A DNA stretch of 36,297 nt from Chytridium lagenaria (lineage: Eukaryota > Chytridiomycota > Chytridiomycetes > Chytridiales > Chytridiaceae), in contig JAHLKC010000229.1 in the NCBI GenBank assembly GCA_025449115.1, positions 1 through 36,297 of the forward strand. Reading direction: 5' to 3'. A program made the position numbers and the translations under genes. The number at the start of each line of letters is the position of its first letter. The stretch's first letter is position 1. Under the pieces are notes generated by a model that was given only the letters and a program-made list of their open reading frames with translations, searched no databases and was not told the DNA's origin. Of the stretch, positions 1 to 9,108 are shown piece by piece.

Positions 1-461
1 TGGCCGAAGCCGCGCAAGCCGAACGGAGATCACGCAGCAAGACGTGAAAACGCTCATGTCTCTAACCAAGAAAGAAAGGGTTAGAATACCCCCATATGTC
101 AACACATATACAACAAAACTAGAAACCCCCAATAGGGCTAAAGGTCCTTCCCAACGGAAAAACATCAAGAAAAAGAGGCCAACGCCTCATGGCCTATGCC
201 AACCAGGAGAAACGGGGCAAAGAGAGGTCTCTGCCTGTCACCCGACAGCGAAAGAAATGAAACAAAGAAAGAAAACAATGAAAGGATGGGCTGCTGTAGC
301 TGGAAACTACCCCAGGACCCAAAATAAATAAAGAAAGAAACGCACAAAAGAGACAGAAGTGAGTGAGAAGGCACTGCGCACCTCGCAAGGAGACAACGCT
401 AGCGAAAACTCAGGCCTTAGATAGACCAATTTACTCAGAAAGACAGAAATATTACACTCAC
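1..461. other. Left edge, no gene supported
   Basis: No convincing coding segment is seen. Reading on the reverse strand, this is what lies downstream of the exon ending at 462. The sequence is pyrimidine-rich on that strand and could be intron or 3' UTR. Short open frames on both strands here have low-complexity composition and no recognisable motif. Confidence 0.4.
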
Positions 462-1099
462 CCTGTCTAACAGATCAGGGACAAAATCCTGACCCAAGTT
501 CAGACGTTCATGATCCGACGAGGAGGACGAAGACGAAGACGACGACGAGGAGTCTGAAGAAGAATCCGAATCCGACACCGAACCATCCGATGACGAGCGA
601 GACTTCTTACGTCGCTTGGAGCCTCGGCGACGGCGAGATGAAACCCCGCGCTTGCCTTTGGAGGCCTTCTTGCGGAGTCGTTGGTTTTCGCGTTCCAGCG
701 CCTTAACCCTGGAAACCCAATCAATGTCCTCTTGGGTCCTGTCGGATTCCTCATTGGACCCATCCAAGACGGCCGCCTCTACCTCGTCCTCCTCTTCGCT
801 ATCACCCACACCAGCCAACAACCAATCCTCCGGGTTCCAAACAAAAGTGCCAGCCAGAATATCGTTTACAATATCCATGGTGAATGGAACTACTCCCCTA
901 ACCCGTACAGGACGCGCCTCATAAAAGGACAAAACCTCCAAAAGGCGAGCCCTGCGGTTGATCAAGGATCCTGGATGGGACGATCATCCCCCAAATCCGA
1001 GATAGCCTGGGTAAGAGAGGCCCCATCCATGGCCGACACCAAAACCCCATCCCAGGACGTAGTGGAAGGAAGAAGAGGAGGGAGTACTACAGCAGCCAT
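462..1099 (-). pseudogene. Exon of an unidentified Ser/Arg-rich protein, frameshifted
   Basis: The reverse strand opens with an ATG at 1099 (MAAVVLPPLLPS). After about 44 codons the frame breaks near 966-970 and continues in another frame with RARLLEVLSFYEARPVR. Then come an acidic stretch (EEEDEVEAA), a short heptad-like segment (VKALERENQRLRKK), a run rich in Arg and Lys, and a long Ser/Asp run. At 462/461 the sequence reads AGG|GTGAGT, a good splice donor, so coding probably continued toward position 1, but I cannot define the next exon. The family is not recognised. The layout (compact N-terminal region, acidic linker, coiled coil, basic and Ser-rich tail) would suit a transposon structural protein or a host nuclear protein. 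The single shift may be an error or a mutation. Confidence 0.4.
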
Positions 1100-1372
1100 A
1101 CCTTAAAACGACAGCCAGTAAACAAATCTTGACGACTCTTACAACGGGTCGTCAAGAAGAGAAAAAGATGGTTACACTAACCAAATGTAAATCCCTATAT
1201 TTTCCTTATTTATCCGCCAGATTATCGTGACAATCTCGTGCGGATAAATAATAAACATATACCCTCCATTTGTACTTATACCTTTTTTGCTGGAGATTAT
1301 GGTAAATACTTGTCATTGCTTGACCTCTTACCACCAACGTTGCTATGACTTGTCGCGTTCAAGAGAAAACAC
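1100..1372. other. AT-rich spacer before the transposon, no gene
   Basis: AT-rich sequence without a supported gene. It contains an imperfect inverted pair around 1141-1156 (GACGACTC and GGGTCGTC arms) and ends with GAAAACAC at 1365-1372, which recurs just outside the right end of the transposon at 15382-15389. Confidence 0.4.
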
Positions 1373-1375
1373 ACC

Positions 1376-1429
1376 CGGGTTATATCCCATAGTACAAAAC
1401 CGACGACAACTAAAAAAATTTCGTCGAAT
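1376..1429 (+). repeat. Left terminal inverted repeat
   Basis: CGGGTTATATCCC at the outer edge is followed by the core AAAACCGACGACAACTAAAA and TTCGTCGA. Aligned to the reverse complement of 15331-15382, the core matches exactly over about 24 bases; the outermost 20 bases match with a few substitutions and one indel. Confidence 0.88.
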
Positions 1430-1993
1430 TTGGATATAGTTTGCCGTAAATCGGCGTATGCTGCCGCTTTTGCACCAAATCAATTCGTTGGTCACACAAT
1501 ATTCGCCACTTATTAAATGCGGCAGAATACCGCCAAATACGTAAATTTTTTCATCATACGGGGAGCTGAATTTTCGGTCACGCAATGGAAATTTCTTTAT
1601 TTTACAGAATTCAGACAGTACCACAGGATTTGCATCGAACTATACTATAGCGCCGTAAACGGCCATCTACGGGAGTCTTCTGTTTCTCCACCATAAGGAC
1701 TTTACCGTAACCTAAAGCTTTTAATCTGAATATATATTCATTACAGTCGTACTTAAAAATTATTAGGACTCATAAGCCACGTGTGCATAAAGAAAACGTT
1801 CTTCCTATTTAGCCCACATACACAGTGTTCAGTACAAACATTGACGTCAGACCGCAATACTCTTTTCCACAAAGGTATTTTTACCTTTTTTGCTTTTGTC
1901 AAACTATACTGAATTTGTGGTCATATTCTTTGTGTATACGCTGACTGTCGCAGAATGTTGACACTGCCAATGCAGGTATAATACGTTTTGTCG

Positions 1994-2133
1994 CGTGTAC
2001 GTACGCTTACGTGCGTACACGTGCGTTTCTGTACGCGTGCGTACGTGTGCGTACATTTGCGCACGTAAATGTAAGACGCGTGCACAAGTGTACGTAAACG
2101 TACGCAAACGGTGCATGTACGTACGTATAGTGG
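1994..2133. repeat. Alternating purine-pyrimidine ACGT/GTAC tract
   Basis: About 140 bp made almost entirely of CGTAC, GTACG, ACGTG and TGCGTAC words, many self-complementary. It lies 3' of the reverse-strand gene in the subterminal part of the transposon and is preserved at 31915-32047 in copy 2. Such alternating tracts can adopt Z-DNA or cruciforms; that is inference here. Open frames across it (Arg/Thr/Tyr-rich) are by-products of the repeat. Confidence 0.7.
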
Positions 2134-2305
2134 AATCAATGCATACTTCGTGAACGTTCCTATACATACTCTTGTATTTTATTTTGAAGATGTTCACGAT
2201 TTTTTCTCTCTAAACTCCAAAAATAAATACATTCTGCACAAAATTGGGACTTTGATAAAAATATATTAACGTAATTTTGACCATCAACGTACAGCACCAT
2301 TAAGT

Positions 2306-4396
2306 TCAACGTCTATAATTCCTGGCGTTGTACCTGCGAGCTTTGTTAGGAGATATGTCGCTATCCGAAGAGGTGTAACTCAAGTTTGTACCGCGACGGT
2401 CGCGTAAACGAGATGTTGATCCCCTCAAACTACCACGTGACAGGCTTCTAGCTCTTCCCTTGTCAGGAGAAAAGCTAGCTGAATTTCGAATACGCTGAGA
2501 CCGGCGAGGTGGTGACGGGGGCAGTTCCTCAGATAAGATTCGTCGAGACCTGCGAGGTGGGGACTCTGAAAATCGTGGCAATGGTCTTACTCCTGGTCGG
2601 CGCACGCGGTTATTGGCTACAGCAACGTCATGCTCAAAAGAAGCTGAGGAGACTCTTCGTTGTGCTTTTGTCATGAAAACTAATTACTAAAGTGCTTGAA
2701 GCAAGGAAAAACTTACAGTTGCTGCTGTTTGTTAAGGCATCCACAGATCCCCTAATAGTTTCAAGTTTTTCGTCGAAGTTGTCAAGTCTTTCCTTCAACG
2801 CCAAAAGAGAGGATTCAAAACTTTTCTGCATATTGTCTTGCGCTTGACGTAGATAAGAGAAGTTAGATGCAAGCGTTCTCTGAGTCAAGTTGTTTTTCGT
2901 GTATAAGAAGGACGAGACTGTCTTGTTGTGCAGCAGCAGTCTGCAAATTCTTGCCGCCAACGCTAACAATGAAACAGTCGTTCAGCCTTTTGAGCTCGTT
3001 AACACCGAACCCTAAATCAAAAATAAGTTAATTTTAATATTTTAATTGTCAGCCAAAACATCAAATAAATGCACAGTATACAACAGTATACTACCGCACA
3101 CTACATTACACTGCCGCACACTACAGTGTACTGCCGCATACTACAGTATACCAAACGCACACTACAGTATACAACCGTATGTAGCCGTACATCATTGTAT
3201 GCGGAGTTTACCACCGTTACCAGCCGTACAATGACTATACACCACAATATACCTTGAATCCTTACCTGGAACATGCTTTTGAAAGCCTGGTGACATGTAT
3301 GCTTTTGCAGCCAAAGCCTCAGGGTACGTAGCTAATAAGACAATGCCAGCGTCAATCTTTCTACTCATGTTATCAGCCTGTTTTTTTATATTAGTTTCTA
3401 AAAATGTTCAAACCGATGGCAATGGGACTGACCGTCTGGAACAAGATGCTCCCAATGTCGACGGAAAAGGAGTTGATGTTAGAGCTTGTCCGAGTTAGCA
3501 TTTTGAAAATGCATTCCTTCTGTTGTTTGACTGCTTCACACTCTCTATAAAAGTAGGGTGTTAGCAAACTTGTTAGATCTTTCCCACCAGTATACCATCA
3601 TGCATCACTTGACCACTCCGAATCTTATATGCTCCTTCAATGGGGACAGGAAGAGAAGGAGCCGGTGGAGCACGTATTCTTGATTCCTCGTTAGCGGCAT
3701 CAACCGCCATCATGCCTGCAGTAACAGTTTCGTTGTCGTCTTCGCTGTAAGTTGGCTCCGAGTGGCTTCTGGACCCTGCAGCTTTATTGGATAAATAGTT
3801 AATTTTACCGTGTCAGTGAAGATGATCTGGATTTGAGTATGTTACAGAGTTCTCACCAAGGTTGTATTGGAACCCCTTCCCCCATGTTCATCATCATGTC
3901 CACCAAGGCTCATCGGTATGTTGATATGTCTGCACAAGTCAAAAAGCTCTGTTGTCAAACCATCGTATGCCTTTAAAATTTTCTTCCAACACCGTATGAT
4001 GCTGTCATATAAAAAAAGTTGACAACCGTACATAAGCGCACGTTACCGCAAACAACCATAGAATAAACGCATTAAACCATACATTGCCATAAATAAACGC
4101 AAACGGCCGTATACCACAGCCGTTAAGGTGATTAATGAAATATTTCAATATCTTGAGTCCATCGAATCGTAAACTTTTAAAACAGGTTTGTGGTCTGGTA
4201 CGTAGGTATACGTATACAGCTAGCTGCTGCGGTAAGCTAAGATAGGTTTATTTTATCACATCAACTTCAAACATTTGCCTTTTGGCCATAGACTCTAAAA
4301 TATTATAACTTCATGTGGCGCTTCTATATTTGATTGTCTTGTACAAAAGACGATGGAATACTTGCGTACCCCACCGCCTTCGTATGAATCACTCAT
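2306..4396 (-). CDS. Transposon passenger gene: spliced coiled-coil protein with basic PPRRS tail
   Basis: Function unknown. Exons on the reverse strand that join in frame by my reading: 3857-4001, 3596-3775, 3433-3544, 3266-3377, 2717-3011, 2306-2679, with introns of 37-254 bp that all begin GT and end AG. A first exon with an ATG at 4396 (MSDSYEGGG) is likely but its splicing is unclear. The product has an N-terminal part (CWKKILKAYDGLTTELF), a Ser/Asp-rich linker, a segment with FFRRHWEHLVQT joined to SRKIDAGIVLLATYPEA, a heptad-like region (LRQAQDNMQKSFESSLLALK), and a basic tail with two PPRRS(R/Q)RI repeats, suggesting a nuclear, DNA- or RNA-binding protein. Copy 1 carries frame breaks that copy 2 lacks (C-run near 3870, A-run near 2897), while copy 2 has its own near 32584. 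It is divergent from the gene at 4530. Confidence 0.62.
3040..3240. repeat. Degenerate tandem motif within an intron
   Basis: The 254-bp intron of the reverse-strand gene (3012-3265) is filled with imperfect repeats of ACTACAGTATAC, CTGCCGCACACTAC and ACCGTATG words. The same word family recurs in other introns and the subterminal repeats of this transposon. Copy 2 keeps it at about 32970-33150 with only a few changes. Confidence 0.65.
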
Positions 4397-4529
4397 TTGG
4401 TTGTCTCATTTGGTTGTATACACGGTCACAGACGGTTTAGTCAGTAAAAGAATAACCATCGTGAAAGTCAAAGTTACGTCTGATAGTGCGACATTAGTAT
4501 TACGTACGTAAAAAAATTCGACGAAGAAA
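4397..4529. promoter_or_regulatory. Presumed bidirectional promoter between divergent passenger genes
   Basis: A 133-bp gap separates the likely ATG of the reverse gene (4396) from the ATG of the forward gene (4530). It contains TACGTACGTA and no gene. The bidirectional promoter role is inferred from geometry only. Confidence 0.4.
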
Positions 4530-7236
4530 ATGTACTGTCCATGCTGTGCTGAAGACGTCCCCTCCGTCACGTCTAGAAAGATGCTTGAGAACCACATTAG
4601 AGATGACCATGCTTCCAGTGGTGCTCTCATAACCTTGCTTCTGAAGCTTGATAGTGAAGCGACCATTGAAAGAGTCTTGACTATGGTTATTGGCGGCGGT
4701 TCCCACGCCCAAGCGCAGCCCCCCCTAGCCCAGCAGACGCAACGACAGCCATCAACTATAGGCGAGTCTCGCTCAGCAAAAGGCACCTACCATATTGAAA
4801 CCAGGATGGCGGAAAAAAAGTAAGATGGTGTTGCTTAAATCTCTCATTTCTTTAGTGTTTTGGGGGTTGCGAAGCAACTTTTTAAGTTGAGCACAGAGGA
4901 GAAGAAGGCCATAGATAGGATGACGGCGGAGCAGAAGACGTTATCCGGAGCAATTCGAATGATTCCGCATTTGATTGAAGATGCAGCCGTAGCTGAAGCA
5001 TTACGTACGAAGATTACCGAGGTAGGCAAAGCTCTGTTGTTTTAGTGATATTGAAGTTGTTAGGCCAAAGAGAAGTATCTTGCCGCTTACCGTGCTGGGT
5101 ACACTCAACAAAATCCGAACGTTGCAAGCTATCAAGTCACCGATAACAATCAAGTTCGCATTGTTTGGAAGACAGGAAAAGAATTCGAGGAGGTACTGCT
5201 TTTTTCTTCCATACATTAATCTTACTTCGAGGGCGAGGAGCAACGCAGACCTAGCTCTCCAAAGCTTAGAGTCGGTAGCAGTAAAGCCATCTACGTAGAA
5301 GATGACAGTGACAACGACGAGGTCCACGCGCAATACAAGCCTGCCTTGGGACAGTACATTGAAGGTTTGACGACAATTTTATTTAAACTAATGGGTATAG
5401 AACCTAAGATTGCCTCAAAAGGTCATCCACTTGCATTGCGGGTCGACGTGAGCAAAATTCGGAAGAAACAAGAAGAGGAGGAGGCTGAAAGCCGACCACG
5501 AACGCCATCGGAAGAATACGAGGATCGACCCGTTAGAAAAGGTGCGTAATCTTCCGCCCTCCCCTGCTTTTATTTACTGACAGATGGGGTTTTTTCAACC
5601 GTTTACCGCCGCTTACTCCTTTTTTCACCGCATTTTTTGTTTATTTTTATTTTGCGCTTACTGAATTTGTTTAGGAAAAGCTCCAGCGGCAACTTTACAG
5701 CAGAGAAGGAAGGGTAGGCTTTAACTTTTTACTCAGCTTTGCTCACCACGCTAAAAGAGGAAATCGAAGGAGGACCGCCATCCGAGGAGTATGAGGAGGA
5801 GCCGCCCGTTGGAAAAGGTGTTTTAAAACGTTACATATATATATATAACCGGAACGTTTCAATGTGATTTTATATAGGTAAGGCTCCGAAGGTCGTGTTG
5901 CCGCGGACAAAGAGAAAGGGTAAGATTTATTACTTTATTTTTAAAAACGCTTGCTAAACCAAAGGGCAGAAACTGTTGAAGAAGAGTTCCGTCGAATTCA
6001 TGAGGAAGCGGCAGCAGCTGGTGGGTTAGATTTATTTAGCAATAAGCCGTTTATTAAACTTACCGATTATATGGAAGCACCGCCAGAAGTGAGAAAGGTA
6101 CTTAAATCTCCGAAAAGCCCCAAATCTCCGAAAAGCCCCAAAATAGGTGCGTAAATTTATTATATTCCTCGAAAACCAAAATAAAAACATGTGTGGTGGC
6201 GGGCTTGCCGACTTTAACCATGTTTACTTTTTCCCGGTGTCTACTCCAGTTTTAGCTTCTCTAATTTTCAAACAATTTTAGCCAAGGAACAGCACGAAGA
6301 GGTACCGATTTCTCCGGCAAAGTAAAAGCGGGTAAGTACTTTTATTGTTTTACTTTCGTGCCCTTTTTTCTTTTGTTCATGTCGTAATTGATATCATTCT
6401 ATTTTTAGTCCATGAGACGGTGCCGACGTCGCCTAAAGCTGTGAAATCATGTAAGTGTTTTATATTTTTTTTGTTATCACGAACTGGCCATCTTTATGGC
6501 TCTTTTTCCTTCACAGCCGTTTGCGTTTCCTTTTCGGTCGTTTGCGCTTTAATCTGGTTACTTACCCCCGTTAACGGCCATCTCCTCTATTCTACTACTT
6601 TTTCTGACTTTATATTACTCAGCCAAAGGTTTGCCCGTTTCAACTAAAGGCAAAGGGAAGGGTAATTATTTATGAGGTTTATTAGAAATTAACCGTTTAC
6701 TTGCTATTGTTTCAGGGCCAGAGATTCCTTCGGGAGAAGGTGAGTATTCAAAAAATAATTTTTCTGAAGTACCCTAATTATTTGTAAGGTGTCGCCAGCT
6801 CTTCAAAGGAGCTGCCGACGTCAAAGGGAAAACAGGTCGCAACCGAAAGTGAAGGTGAGGCGGTTGCTGTCCACCTGATGTACATTTTCGCTAATGTTTG
6901 GACAAAAATTTATTCTTATTTCCAATTTTTTTTTTTAAAAAACCAGAATCGCGAACTGCTACCCCCGAAACCGAAGGAACCGCGGAAACCGTCATCGTCA
7001 AACGTGGAGCACCCAAACGCAAACATCAGGAAGAGCGTGCTGGTTGGAGAGAGGATAAAGCACAGCTAATCTTTATGTAGCTCCTTCGCAAAATCGAAAA
7101 AGGCGAAAGAAACGCCTGAATTCCCGGACTGTAAGTTTAGCGTTTAGTTTCTAATTTTAACCCCTTAATTAATTTAGTCGTAACAAAACAATCCCCCAAG
7201 GACGAACTGTTATCATTTGCCTTCGGTTGGGGTTGA
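4530..7236 (+). CDS. Transposon passenger gene: zinc-finger N-terminus and a chain of phase-1 microexons
   Basis: Function unknown. Exon 1 (4530-4819) begins MYCPCCAEDVPS and carries CxxC followed by HIRDDH, a C2H2-like finger. Then 4856-5021, 5064-5192 and 5232-5541 join in frame (helical KLSTEEKKAIDRM; EDDSDNDE; KIRKKQEEEE). Next come short exons 5675-5713, 5758-5817, 5878-5919, 5970-6146, 6282-6331, 6409-6450, 6623-6661, 6716-6739 and 6789-6854, all entered and left in phase 1 and coding for Lys/Pro/Ser-rich links such as GKAP, SEEYEEEPP and four SPK repeats. A further exon starts at 6947; the 3' end is ambiguous, with stops at 7080, 7181 or 7234. In copy 1 exon 9 lacks one base compared with copy 2, producing an early stop near 6323. 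The charged, proline-rich tail suggests a scaffold or DNA-associated protein. Confidence 0.68.
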
Positions 7237-7629
7237 ATTTAACTTCAAGTAATAGCAGGGAGGAGATTTGGGATGTAAGTGACTTTGATTATTATCTTTA
7301 CTAAGAAAATTAACATTATTTAGGAACTGTTGCAGCTTTGGATGTCCCTTTATGAAGGAAGACCCCCTGCAAGGATCTACGCCGATAAAATTGGTTTAAA
7401 CAACCAACATGGTGACACGTAGTTGTTTAACTTTTCCAGACACATAGCTGATTTGTACTTGAAATATCCACCTATTGCAAGATTTTGCTGCATTTGTATA
7501 ATAAATTCGTCTGTTCTATGTATGTTATTAAATGCGCTAAAAACAATAAAAAAGTGCGAATATATTACCGGCTTATATTGCCACGTGGATACATCTAAAA
7601 TTTTGATATAACTTTCTATGTGTTTAATG
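7237..7629. other. 3' region of the microexon gene, no separate gene
   Basis: A strong donor-acceptor pair (GGGAT|GTAAGT at 7275 and ATTTAG at about 7322) suggests that the transcript may extend here, possibly as spliced 3' UTR. Two AATAAA-like words (near 7499 and 7545) could be polyadenylation signals. Sixty-codon open frames on both strands overlap and show no motif. Confidence 0.35.
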
Positions 7630-8855
7630 CACACCCGCAAACTGGCGTCAGACGCTAGTGCAATACCTCAAGTGAAAGCTCTTGATGTGTTGAGGCTACA
7701 AGTAACGTGAACTGGCGTCTTATGCTCCTAACCACTCGGTATCGGTGGATTATCGTAGTTTATATATAAAACATGGGATGTTCATCGGCATAGATAATTG
7801 TAGCGACGCGTCAGCGTCTTGAAACCTTCACCAATGTGTTCCTGGATGCCTAATACCTTGTAATCAGCAAAGACCCCACCGTGATTGACGTTTCAACCCA
7901 TTTGCATGTGGTGATCCCGTCAGTTCACGTAAACTTGAGCATATGCAGGAAAATCATGATGTCGTACCCGCAAACTGGCGTCAGACGCTAGTGCAATACC
8001 TCAAGTGAAAGCTCTTGATGTGTTGAGGCTACAAGTAACGTGAACTGGCCTCTTATGCTCCTAACCACTCGGTTTCGGTGGATTATCGTAGTTTATATAT
8101 AAAATATGGGATGTTCATCGGCATAGATATTTGTAGCGACGCGTCAGCGTCTTGAAACCTTCACCAATGTGTTCCTGGATGCCTAATACCTTGTAATCAG
8201 CAAAGACCCCACCGTGATTGACGTTTCAACCCATTTGCATGTGGTGATCCCGTCAGTTCACGTAAACTTGAGCATATGCAGGAAAATCATGATGTCGTAC
8301 CCACAAACTGGCGTCAGACGCTAGTGCAATACCTCAAGTGAAAGCTCTTGATGTGTTGAGGCCACAAGTAACGTGAACTGGCCTCTTATGCTCCTAACCA
8401 CTCGGTATCGGTGGATTTTCGTAGTTTAATATATAAAACATGGGATGTTCATCGGCATAGATAATTGTAGCGACGCGTCAGCGTCTTGAAACCTTCACCA
8501 GTGTGTTCCTGGATGCCTAATACCTTGTAATCAGCAAAGACCCCACCGTGATTGACGTTTCAACCCATTTGCATGTGGTGATCCTGTCAGTTCACGTAAA
8601 CTTGAGCATATGCAGGAAAATCATGATGTCGTACCCGCAAACTGGCGTCAGACGCTAGTGCAATACCTCAAATGAAAGCTCTTGCTGTGTTGAGGCTACA
8701 AGTAACGTGATCTGGCCTCTTATGCTCCTAACCACTCGGTTTCGGTGGATTATCGTAGTTTATATATAAAATATGGGATGTTCATCGGCATAGATATTTG
8801 TAGCGACGCGTCAGCGTCTTAAAACCTTCACCAATGTGTTCCTGGATGCCAATGC
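7630..8855. repeat. Tandem array A: ~334-bp unit, about 3.7 copies
   Basis: The word GCAAACTGGCGTCAGACGC recurs at 7636, 7970, 8303 (one change) and 8637, giving periods of 334, 333 and 334 bp. Units differ by few substitutions. Each contains small inverted motifs (GGCGTCAGACGC, GACGCGTCAGCGTC, CCACTCGGTATCGGTGG). No frame stays open across units. The array lies immediately upstream of the transposase gene. Confidence 0.93.
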
Positions 8856-8939
8856 TTTTCAAAAACACGCCATTACTCTACCCACTCTTGTAATGTTGCT
8901 GATGTATATTTGATTGGCGTTTGTTTTTGGATGTAAACG

Positions 8940-8968
8940 GCAAAATTATATAAGGTTGAATAAAATGA
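8940..8968 (+). promoter_or_regulatory. Possible TATA element upstream of the transposase
   Basis: ATTATATAAGG at about 8945 precedes an ATG at 8965 and sits between array A and the first recognisable transposase exon. The ATG opens only a short frame ending in a T-run. A promoter is plausible from position, but the true start codon of the transposase is not resolved. Confidence 0.35.
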
Positions 8969-9108
8969 CAATTTTTGGTAGCAAGTTTTTTTTTTAAGAT
9001 TTTTCACTCCCGCATACAACAGTAAATGTGTAACATCGGTGGTAAGCGGTTGTATGCTGTGAAGTACATGTTTATACTGAGGTATGCGGGTCTGTTTTTT
9101 GTTTGCAG

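Noticed and set aside
44..331. 95-codon plus-strand open frame at the window edge
   Set aside because: Low-complexity Lys/Arg composition, overlapped by two equally long reverse frames, no motif or start context.
1343..1624. 93-codon reverse-strand open frame, also largely open in copy 2
   Set aside because: It runs through the terminal inverted repeat and across the element boundary, has no motif, and differs at its end in copy 2.
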